From positions 1 through 11,018 of the forward strand of contig JAAUPC010000089.1 of NCBI GenBank assembly GCA_012036325.1: 11,018 nt of DNA, read 5' to 3'. This stretch comes from Paracoccaceae bacterium (GTDB lineage Bacteria; Pseudomonadota; Alphaproteobacteria; Rhodobacterales; Rhodobacteraceae). Below, piece after piece: positions 1-5,563 of the stretch (its first letter is position 1; each line of letters opens with the position of its first letter). Position numbers and translations under genes: made by a program. Below the pieces are notes generated by a model. That model was not told the origin of the DNA and searched no databases. It saw only the letters and a list, made by a program, of their open reading frames with translations.

Positions 1-407
1 GTGACGACGAAATCCAGCGGTAGGCTGGCGGAATTGTTGGCTGTCACAAGCTTCGCGTCTTCGGTCTCGAGGGCGTACAGGTCAAGGGCGCTGGACCAGA
101 CGCGTTCCTTCTCGAATTGACGCACCGTGGCGACGTGCGCATACGGCGACTCGAGTTTCAGACTCGTGATCCAGTCGTTCCCGTCGCGGCGCATCGGGTA
201 ATCTCCGACGACCCGTCCGGCTCGAGTCAGGTTCAGCGTCACCGTTTGCAAATCCGGTTGCGCGGAAACCAGACGAAACTCCAGGCGTTGCCCGACGACG
301 ACGTTCAATCCCGTCTCGAGGATCGCGGCGGGGGTGATTGTCAACTCGGCGGTTTGCGCGATGGCGCTCGAGGTGAGTGCCAGTAGCAAGGTCAGGATGA
401 ATTTCAT
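1..407 (-). CDS. N-terminal part of an unrecognised secreted protein (runs off window edge)
   Basis: Reading from ATG at 407 toward base 1 gives 135 codons without a stop; the 3' end lies outside the window. The protein opens with a textbook signal peptide (MKFILTLLLALTSSAIAQ, Lys then a hydrophobic core, with a likely cut after Ala-Ile-Ala), so it is probably exported. The mature part is rich in beta-strand-like alternation, with a VVVGQRLEFRLVSAQPD stretch, and no motif that I can assign to a family. The start ATG overlaps a TGA (404-406) in another frame, the usual ATGA coupling to an upstream gene. The DNA is dense in CTCGAG (at 66, 150, 222, 315 and 367), unlike the agl genes, so it probably belongs to a different genome from the rest of the window. 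Coding is convincing from the signal peptide and the sensible amino acid mix; function is unknown. Confidence 0.6.
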   Translation of the reverse strand, partial: MKFILTLLLALTSSAIAQTAELTITPAAILETGLNVVVGQRLEFRLVSAQPDLQTVTLNLTRAGRVVGDYPMRRDGNDWITSLKLESPYAHVATVRQFEKERVWSSALDLYALETEDAKLVTANNSASLPLDFVV

Positions 408-884
408 TCGGTGTCCTCTGCTGCGCCTGGGGTCGCGGTGACGGGCGCGGTGTCGTCCGTCGCGGCGGCGCTCGCTTTTTGCTCGAAGCGACCCGCGCCG
501 ACGACGCGGTGTAGAGAACATTCTTAGAGACGCGGCGTAGTTCGGGTGTCCCGTGAGGCTGCTCGGCGCGGTTGGACCTCTGGGGCGCACCGGGGCGCTG
601 ACATCTCCGAAATCCAAATCGAACGCCTCGAGCGGCGGCGCGGCTTCCACGGCGCTCAGATCAAAAGTCTCGAGGTTGGTTTCCGACGGCATCGGCGCGG
701 TTTCCTCGGGAGAACCCGATTCGAGCGGGATAGTTTCTTCGATCAATACTGTTTCGGTCAGTGCCGCTTCAAGTATGTTGATTGACTCAGCCTGAGTGGT
801 GGGGAGGGAGATAGCGCCGAGTCTTGGTCGAGCGAATTCCATCCGCTTTTCGGCATACTTGTTCAATTCGCGTTCCAGGGTTTC
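404..884 (-). CDS. C-terminal part of an unrecognised protein with coiled-coil start and acidic/Pro-rich tail; 5' end lost, probable frameshift
   Basis: From the junction near 884 a minus-strand frame is open and protein-like: a short charged helix (ETLERELNKYAEKRMEF, heptad-like) followed by ~90 residues rich in Glu, Pro, Ser and Ala (for example LIEETIPLESGSPEET and PPLEAFDLDFGD). Beyond about base 540 this frame turns into an Arg-rich string typical of the wrong frame in GC-rich DNA, while a neighbouring frame (bases 523-404) becomes plausible (VVGAGRFEQKASAAATDD..., ending in TGA at 404-406). A one-base indel somewhere in 526-480 would join them. The start is missing because the upstream sequence is glucokinase. 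No family is recognised. Codons such as AGA, CGA, ATA, GTA and CCA, rare in the agl genes, are common here, so the stretch looks foreign. The exact 5' boundary and the frameshift are inferred. Confidence 0.4.
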
Positions 885-897
885 CTTCTCCTCAATG
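875..897. other. Sequence junction inside glucokinase
   Basis: On the minus strand, glucokinase similarity is good through residues FQLARFIEEK (to about base 885) and then stops. Glk-family proteins normally continue with a Gly-Phe...Val-Glu-Asp-Val-Leu-Ser-Gly segment, whereas here a charged coiled-coil begins. The two sides stay in the same frame, so no stop marks the break. Codon use and the density of CTCGAG change at this point. The boundary is placed by protein similarity and could be off by ten bases or so. Confidence 0.6.
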
Positions 898-1433
898 AAG
901 CGGGCAAGCTGGAAATCTTCTTCCGTGCGGACGGGCATGTTGACATGACCGCATTCGGACGGTGGCACGACGCGGCCGTGGCTACCCGGATGGACGGGGG
1001 CGGCATTGACCCCGGTGCCAAGACCGACGACCAGCATCGGCGCATGGGGCAGGACGGGGCCGTCGATCACCCGGCGCAGATTGGCCGCCGGGATATGCCC
1101 CAACGCTTGACCTTGCGCCTGCAAGTCATTGAGTATGGCCACTTTTCCTGCGCCCGTGGCACGGCTTAGCTTGTCCGCGTCCATCACCCAATCAAGGTTG
1201 GTCATCGTGGCCACGCCATCCTGCACCGGGCCTGCGGCAGCGACGCAGACGCCCGCCACCTGCGCCCCGGTCTGCGCCAGATAGTCCTGCAGCACATGCG
1301 CGATATCCTGCCCGCGTGCTTGATATTCGGCGTTCGGGAAGCGGCGGATGCTGTCCAACCGCACCGTGGCCCCATCGGCCAGCGCAACACGGGTATTGGT
1401 GCCGCCGATATCAGCAAGAATGGCGAGGGACAT
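885..1433 (-). CDS. glk: Glucokinase, N-terminal ~183 residues only (truncated at junction)
   Basis: ATP-dependent glucokinase, phosphorylating intracellular glucose to glucose-6-phosphate. The N-terminal phosphate-binding motif DIGGTNTR lies at residues 8-15; CVAAAGPV (63-70) and the catalytic-region ILNDLQAQ (Asp103) match the bacterial Glk family, as do GLGTGVNAA (137-145) and the ECGH motif (160-163). The start ATG at 1433 follows the bgl stop by one base and has GGAG at 1443-1440; two upstream in-frame ATGs at 1445 and 1448 lie inside bgl and are less well placed. Family members are about 320 residues, so roughly 135 residues, including most of the large-domain end, are missing. As written, the frame continues into unrelated DNA, and a functional enzyme is unlikely from this sequence. 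In an intact copy it would complete the pathway by trapping glucose freed by AglA and Bgl. Confidence 0.85.
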
Positions 1434-1434
1434 C

Positions 1435-2781
1435 TTACGCTCCATCATTCCGCGCCAATGCGCGGGCGAGGGCGTGATAAGAGGATTTCGGCGTCCTGAC
1501 CAGAGTGTCAAAGTCAACATGCACCAGACCAAAGCGCTTTTCGTAACCTTCGGCCCATTCGTAATTGTCCAGAAGCGACCAGTAGAAGAAGCCCTGAACA
1601 TTGGCCCCATCGGCAATGGCCTGACGGGTGGCGGCAAGGTGGGAAAAAAGGAAATCCTCACGAATCTGGTCGGTTACGGCGCTGCCTTCCAGGACATCGG
1701 CATTCGCCATGCCGTTTTCGGTGACATAGATCGGCAGATCGCCAACATAGTCTTTCGACAGGCGGGTCAGGAAATGGTGCAGGCCTTCGGGATAGATCTC
1801 CCAGCCCATCTGGGTGCGCGGGCGGTCACCGGGGACGTCGCGCAGGCTGGGCCAGGGCGTACCAGGGGCATGGGCGTGCAGGTGGCGGGTGTAGTAGTTG
1901 ACGCCCAGCCAATCCAGCTTTTGCCCGATCAGGGGCATGTCATCCTGCCAGCCATGCGGCATGTGGGGGCCAAGGCCTTCCAGCACATTGGCGGGATAGG
2001 TCTGGCGGGTGATGCCTTCGATGAACCAGCGGTTGAAGATCCCGTCCCAAAGGTCTGAGGCGGCTTGATCTTCCGGGCTGTCGGTGGCGGGCGAAGCGTG
2101 ATCGAAGTTTAGCACGATGCCAAGGTTCGGCTGGCCCATGCTGCGCAGGCGTTCCACCGCCAGGCCGTGGGCCAGCAGGATATGGTGCATGGCGCGGGCG
2201 GCGGCGCGAATGTCGCGCAGGCCCGGGGCATGGATGCCCATGAAATGGGACAGCCAAGCCACGCACCAGGGTTCGTTGATCGTGGCGATAAAGGCGACGC
2301 GGTTGCCAAGGCGGCGGGTGACAGCTTCGCTGAAGTCGGCAAAGCGGTGGCAGGTGTCGCGGTTCGTCCAGCCGCCCTGATCGGCCAGCGCCGAGGGCAT
2401 TTCCCAGTGATAGAGGGTCTGGAAGGGTTTCAGGCCCCGCTCCAGCATGCCGTCAACCAGACGGTCATAGAAATCAAGGCCTTGCGCGTTGATCTTCACC
2501 CCATCCGGCATGACGCGCGCCCAGGAGGTGGAAAAACGGTAGCCGTCCATATGGGCGGCTTTCAGAAGGTCAAGGTCAGCCGGCCACTGGTGGTAATGAT
2601 CGCAGGCTTTCGCCCCATCCTCAGCCCGGACCACGTTGCCGGGGGTGGCAGAGAACGTGTCCCAATGGCAGGGGCCGCAGCCGCCGAAGGCCGATCCTTC
2701 GATCTGGTAGGCGGCGGTCGCAGCGCCAAAGACGAATCCGGGCGGAAAGTCGAAGCGCGACAGGGGCTTCGTGGAAAACAT
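1435..2781 (-). CDS. bgl: GH1 family beta-glucosidase
   Basis: Retaining glycoside hydrolase of family 1, 448 residues, the normal length for a single-domain cytoplasmic GH1 enzyme. It starts with FPPGFVFGAATAAYQIEG (substrate-binding Gln26). It carries YHWEMP (His125, Trp126), the acid/base motif ATINEPW (Glu170) and the nucleophile motif IYVTENG (Glu355), and ends with the aglycone/glucose-binding FFYWSLLDNYEWAEGY (Trp401, Glu408, Trp409). No signal peptide is visible. It would release glucose from cellobiose or other beta-glucosides; some GH1 enzymes accept other sugars, and the exact substrate cannot be read from the sequence. The ATG is three bases after the aglR stop; a Shine-Dalgarno-like AAAGG lies in the last codons of aglR, so translation is probably coupled. 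glk follows one base after its TAA. A beta-glucosidase in an alpha-glucoside locus suggests the regulon serves more than one class of glucoside. Confidence 0.93.
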   Translation of the reverse strand: MFSTKPLSRFDFPPGFVFGAATAAYQIEGSAFGGCGPCHWDTFSATPGNVVRAEDGAKACDHYHQWPADLDLLKAAHMDGYRFSTSWARVMPDGVKINAQGLDFYDRLVDGMLERGLKPFQTLYHWEMPSALADQGGWTNRDTCHRFADFSEAVTRRLGNRVAFIATINEPWCVAWLSHFMGIHAPGLRDIRAAARAMHHILLAHGLAVERLRSMGQPNLGIVLNFDHASPATDSPEDQAASDLWDGIFNRWFIEGITRQTYPANVLEGLGPHMPHGWQDDMPLIGQKLDWLGVNYYTRHLHAHAPGTPWPSLRDVPGDRPRTQMGWEIYPEGLHHFLTRLSKDYVGDLPIYVTENGMANADVLEGSAVTDQIREDFLFSHLAATRQAIADGANVQGFFYWSLLDNYEWAEGYEKRFGLVHVDFDTLVRTPKSSYHALARALARNDGA

Positions 2782-2784
2782 GGA

Positions 2785-3813
2785 TCAGCCTTTGGGTGCG
2801 GGGCCGGTGGATTGGCCAATGATAAGCTCAGCCTCAAGCAGGCGCTGCTGGGGGCCGGCATCGGGGCGGGCGATGACGTCCAAGAGCATCTCGGCGGTCA
2901 GGCGACCAGCCTCACGCACCGAGGAGCGGGTGGCAGTGAAGATCGGCACATCCTCACCGTTCTTCATGTAGGAAAGGTCATCGTCATGGATGATGACCGA
3001 CACGTCACGGCCAATGACCAATCCTGAGCTTTCCACCGCGCGGCGCACGCCCATGCCCGAGATCATGGAGGAGGCGAGGAAGGCGGTGGGCGGTTGGGGC
3101 AGGGCCAGCATGCGGGTGGCGGCGCGGAAACCGGCAATCTCGGTCATCTCATCCGACGCCATGAGGGCCGGGTCCGGCGCAATGCCGCGTGCGGTCAGGG
3201 CACCCTCATAGCCGGTGCGGCGGCGGATGGCGAAATCCATGAATTCGAGCCCGTTGACCAGGCCGATGCGGGAATGGCTAAGGTCAAGGAGGAATTCGGT
3301 CGCGCGCTGGAAGGCGCGGCGGTTGTTCACGTCCAGCCAGCAATAGGGATCAGCGGTGCCGGTCGCGCGGCCGTGGACGACGAAGGGCAGGCCGATCTCA
3401 CGCAGAAGTGCTATGCGGGGGTCATGTGTGCGGGGGGCGTGGACGATGACGCCGTCGACATTGCCCTTGGATTTCAGGCCGCGGTAGGTAGTTTCCTCAT
3501 CCTCATCCGGGACGACGGAGAGGACCATGTCATAGTCGTTGCGGCTGTATGTCTCACCCGCGCCGGCGATGAAATCTGCGAAAACCGGGTTCACAATCTC
3601 ATGCCTTGTGGCGATGGGGATGACGTGGCCGACCGCCATGGCGCGGCCCGTGGCCAGGCGGATGGCGCGGGTGTTGGGGTGGTAGTTGTGGCGTTTGGCA
3701 GCGGCGACAACGCGTTCGCGGGTGGTCTCATTCACCTCAGGATAGCCGTTCAGGGCGCGCGACACCGTGGTGGGCGACAGCCCCAACTTGGTGGCGAGTT
3801 CCTTGAGGTTCAT
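2785..3813 (-). CDS. aglR: LacI-family transcriptional regulator, AglR type
   Basis: 342-residue LacI/GalR-type regulator. Residues 1-25 hold the helix-turn-helix (LKELATKLGLSPTTVSRALNG), followed by the family's helix 3 and the hinge segment YHPNTRAIRLATGR (about 45-57), whose Leu53 is the residue that normally inserts at the central CG of the operator. Residues 60-340 form the periplasmic-binding-protein-like sugar-sensing domain (for example GNVDGVIVHAPR, PFVVHGR, RIGLVNG, VSVIIHDDDLS). It is first in the minus-strand operon aglR-bgl-glk and diverges from aglEFGAK. The start ATG at 3813 has AGGA a few bases upstream. The neighbourhood points to a repressor relieved by an alpha-glucoside or derived sugar, acting on both arms and on itself. 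The AglR name comes from position and family; the inducer is inferred. Confidence 0.88.
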   Translation of the reverse strand: MNLKELATKLGLSPTTVSRALNGYPEVNETTRERVVAAAKRHNYHPNTRAIRLATGRAMAVGHVIPIATRHEIVNPVFADFIAGAGETYSRNDYDMVLSVVPDEDEETTYRGLKSKGNVDGVIVHAPRTHDPRIALLREIGLPFVVHGRATGTADPYCWLDVNNRRAFQRATEFLLDLSHSRIGLVNGLEFMDFAIRRRTGYEGALTARGIAPDPALMASDEMTEIAGFRAATRMLALPQPPTAFLASSMISGMGVRRAVESSGLVIGRDVSVIIHDDDLSYMKNGEDVPIFTATRSSVREAGRLTAEMLLDVIARPDAGPQQRLLEAELIIGQSTGPAPKG

Positions 3814-3827
3814 CGGTCCTGCTGCTC

Positions 3828-3837
3828 AAAACGGTTT
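3828..3837. promoter_or_regulatory. Candidate AglR operator 1 (near aglR start)
   Basis: AAAACGGTTT is a CG-centred near-palindrome with the inner pair mismatched. It lies just after the expected aglR transcription start, 15 bases before the aglR ATG, where bound repressor would block aglR transcription (autoregulation). It shares the pattern AARCGRTT with the three other sites in this gap. Assignment is by pattern only. Confidence 0.4.
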
Positions 3838-3848
3838 CAACCGCCCGA

Positions 3849-3877
3849 ACCTTAGCCAGCTTGCAGGGGTGCGTCAA
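3849..3877 (-). promoter_or_regulatory. Promoter of the aglR-bgl-glk operon
   Basis: On the minus strand TTGACG (3877-3872) is separated by exactly 17 bases from TAAGGT (3854-3849), a good sigma-70 -35 box and a moderate -10 box. The predicted start near 3842 leaves a leader of about 29 bases before the aglR ATG. Candidate operator 1 falls at roughly +5 to +14, and operator 2 lies upstream of the -35. Confidence 0.55.
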
Positions 3878-3893
3878 AACATATCACCGGCTT

Positions 3894-3909
3894 CCGTAAA
3901 CGATTACGG
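3894..3909. promoter_or_regulatory. Candidate AglR operator 2 (best palindrome)
   Basis: CCGTAAACGATTACGG is a 16-base palindrome with seven of eight pairs matched and a central CG, the classic layout of a LacI-family operator. It lies in the middle of the divergent aglR/aglE gap, about 52-67 bases upstream of the predicted aglR start. It is the strongest operator candidate in the window. Confidence 0.6.
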
Positions 3910-3962
3910 CGTGCGGGGCGGGCAGATTGGGGGCGGTTTGCATGATTTGAAGGCGCTTTGGA

Positions 3963-3991
3963 TTGACTTGAGGGCCGGGATCGGCGACCCT
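3963..3991 (+). promoter_or_regulatory. Tentative promoter of aglEFGAK
   Basis: TTGACT (3963-3968) is a good -35 box. At 17 bases the only -10 is GACCCT (3986-3991), which is poor. It is preferred because the predicted start near 3998 would put operators 3 and 4 immediately downstream, the same geometry as at aglR. A weak -10 would also fit a promoter needing an activator. Confidence 0.3.
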
Positions 3992-3999
3992 TGGGCATC

Positions 4000-4020
4000 C
4001 AAAGCGGTTTGAAGCGATTC
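4000..4020. promoter_or_regulatory. Candidate AglR operators 3 and 4 (10 bases apart)
   Basis: CAAAGCGGTTTG (4000-4011) and GAAGCGATTC (4011-4020) are both CG-centred near-palindromes of the AARCGRTT pattern. Their centres are 10 bases apart, one helical turn, so two dimers would lie on the same face of the DNA. They sit upstream of the aglE leader, just after the tentative promoter. The centre of operator 3 is 104 bases from that of operator 2, close to ten turns. Confidence 0.4.
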
Positions 4021-4059
4021 TGTTTCAGAAGCGTCTCCGGCTGCCCTTGGGAACAATCG

Positions 4060-4078
4060 CCCCGCCATGAGGGCGGGG
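4060..4078 (+). promoter_or_regulatory. GC-rich hairpin in the aglE leader, just before the ribosome site
   Basis: CCCCGCC (4060-4066) and GGCGGGG (4072-4078) form a perfect 7-bp G/C stem around the loop ATGAG, ending six bases before the aglE Shine-Dalgarno GGGAGGA (4084-4090). It may protect the 5' end of the messenger or tune ribosome loading. No T-run follows, so it is not a standard terminator. Confidence 0.4.
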
Positions 4079-4095
4079 GAATCGGGAGGATTGCA

Positions 4096-5442
4096 ATGAA
4101 GACGAAACTTCTCGTCAGCGCCGCGGCGCTGGCGCTGGGTGCGGGCGGCGCCATGGCGCAGGACCTGAAATATCCCGTGGGCGAAGGCGCCTTCAACTGG
4201 GCCAGCTACACCGCGTTTGACGAAGCCAACAACCTGGAAGGTCAGTCGCTGACGATCTTCGGGCCCTGGCGCGGTGAAGACCAGGTTCTGGTTGAATCGA
4301 TGCTGGCTTACTACACCGCCGCAACCGGCGTGACCGTCAGCTATTCGTCGTCGGAAGGCTATGAGCAGCAGTTGATCATCGACGCCGAGGCGGGTTCGCC
4401 CCCGGATGTCGCCGTGCTGCCGCAGCCCGGCCTGATCGCCGATCTGGCCAAGCGCGGGTTCATCACGCCCCTGTCGGCCGAAACCGCAACGTGGCTGACT
4501 GACAACTATGGCGCGGGCGCAAGCTGGGCCGCCCTTGGCACCTATCCGGGCGCTGATGGCACACCTGCGCTTTATGCCTTCCCCTACAAGGCCGACGTGA
4601 AATCGCTGGTCTGGTACAGCCCCGACAACTTCGCCGACGCAGGGTACGCCGTGCCGACGACGATGGAAGAGCTGATGGCACTGACCGACCAGATCGTTGC
4701 CGATGGCGGCACGCCCTGGTGCATCGGCCTGGGTTCCGGCGGTGCGACGGGCTGGCCCGCGACCGACTGGGTTGAAGACATGATGCTGCGCACGCAGCCG
4801 CCGGAAGTCTATGACGCCTGGGTGTCGAACAGCCTGCCGTTCAACAGCCCCGAAGTCGTGGGCGCGATCGAAGCCTTCGGGACCTTCGCCAAGACGGATG
4901 CCTATGTCGCCGGTGGCGCTGCTGCCGTTGCCTCGACCGACTTCCGCGACAGCCCCAAGGGCCTCTTCTCGTCGCCGCCGCAGTGCTACATGCACCGCCA
5001 GGCGTCGTTCATCCCGTCCTTCTTCCCCGAAGGCACGGAACTGGGCACCGATGCTGACTTCTTCTACTTCCCGGCCTATGCCGAGAAGGATCTGGGGTCG
5101 CCGGTTCTGGGCGCGGGAACGCTTGCCTTCATCATGAAGGACAGCCCGGCGGCACAGGCCTTCATCGAGTTCCTGAAGACCCCGATCGCGCATGAAGTCT
5201 GGATGGCGCAGACCGGTTTCGTCACCCCGCACAAGGGCGTGAGCGTTGACCTTTACGGGTCGGCCGCGCTGAAAAAGCAGGGGGAGATCCTGGCCAACGC
5301 CACCACCTTCCGCTTTGACGGGTCTGACCTGATGCCGGGCGCGGTTGGCGCGGGCAGCTTCTGGACCGGGATGGTCGACTTCGTGGGTGGCAAGTCCGCC
5401 CAGGAAGTGGCTGACGCGATCCAGGCCAGCTGGCCGAAGTGA
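4096..5442 (+). CDS. aglE: Alpha-glucoside ABC transporter, periplasmic binding protein
   Basis: Solute-binding protein of a CUT1 sugar ABC importer, 448 residues. The signal peptide MKTKLLVSAAALALGAGGAMA is cut after Ala21 (AMA|QD), placing the protein in the periplasm. The mature chain has the family-1 binding-protein pattern: LTIFGPWRGEDQVLVESML, TGVTVSYSSSEGYEQQL, PPDVAVLPQPGLIADLAKRG, YAFPYKADVKSLVWYSPDNF and PTTMEELMALTDQI. Two cysteines, in TPWCIGLG and PPQCYMHR, could pair. ATG 4096 is chosen because it begins the signal peptide and follows GGGAGGA by five bases; the frame opens 35 codons earlier, but that part is leader. It leads aglEFGAK and is followed by a strong hairpin, as often seen after binding-protein genes that are made in excess. 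The exact sugar (maltose, sucrose, trehalose and so on) cannot be read from the sequence. Confidence 0.93.
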   Translation: MKTKLLVSAAALALGAGGAMAQDLKYPVGEGAFNWASYTAFDEANNLEGQSLTIFGPWRGEDQVLVESMLAYYTAATGVTVSYSSSEGYEQQLIIDAEAGSPPDVAVLPQPGLIADLAKRGFITPLSAETATWLTDNYGAGASWAALGTYPGADGTPALYAFPYKADVKSLVWYSPDNFADAGYAVPTTMEELMALTDQIVADGGTPWCIGLGSGGATGWPATDWVEDMMLRTQPPEVYDAWVSNSLPFNSPEVVGAIEAFGTFAKTDAYVAGGAAAVASTDFRDSPKGLFSSPPQCYMHRQASFIPSFFPEGTELGTDADFFYFPAYAEKDLGSPVLGAGTLAFIMKDSPAAQAFIEFLKTPIAHEVWMAQTGFVTPHKGVSVDLYGSAALKKQGEILANATTFRFDGSDLMPGAVGAGSFWTGMVDFVGGKSAQEVADAIQASWPK

Positions 5443-5460
5443 TCTGGCCGAAGTGATCTG
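5430..5460 (+). repeat. 14-bp tandem duplication across the aglE stop codon
   Basis: CTGGCCGAAGTGAT occurs twice head to tail (5430-5443 and 5444-5457), followed by a further CTG. The first copy carries the last aglE codons (Trp-Pro-Lys-stop). The second copy is out of frame and non-coding, so the protein is unchanged. It looks like a recent slip duplication or an assembly/sequencing artefact. Confidence 0.85.
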
Positions 5461-5467
5461 ACACTTC

Positions 5468-5495
5468 GGGTCGGGCGCCACCGCGCGCCCGGCCC
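5468..5495 (+). terminator. Strong intercistronic hairpin between aglE and aglF
   Basis: GGGTCGGGCGC (5468-5478) pairs with GCGCCCGGCCC (5485-5495) in an 11-bp stem with one G-U pair and a 6-base loop. No T-run follows. In sugar ABC operons such elements after the binding-protein gene slow 3'-to-5' decay or end part of the transcripts, giving more binding protein than permease. Here it is more likely a partial terminator or stabiliser than a full stop, since aglF has no obvious promoter of its own. Confidence 0.55.
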
Positions 5496-5563
5496 ACCCC
5501 CGGCGCTTCTGCCCAAGGGTCCCGTCAGAGGATCTGTTTCAAGACAGACAGATGGAGGGGAAC

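Noticed and set aside
885..1433. A genuine glucokinase fused to a coiled-coil/secreted protein
   Set aside because: The frame is open from 1433 to base 3, but it passes through an Arg-rich wrong-frame stretch (about 540-408) and then a fresh signal peptide at 407. It also drops the second half of glucokinase. Chance openness in GC-rich DNA plus a sequence junction explains it better.
1348..2058. Long plus-strand open frames opposite bgl and aglR (also 2167-3027 and 3094-3855)
   Set aside because: They are antisense to well-supported genes, have low-complexity Gly/Ala/Val-rich translations, no ribosome sites and no recognisable domains.
3963..4095. A riboswitch or sensory RNA in the aglE leader
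   Set aside because: Only one short G/C hairpin and no conserved aptamer-like structure is visible. Control by AglR operators explains the region adequately.
3904..5481. 525-codon minus-strand open frame across aglE
   Set aside because: It is the mirror of a high-GC coding gene with strong signal peptide and family motifs. Its product is rich in Arg/Gly/His with no family pattern.
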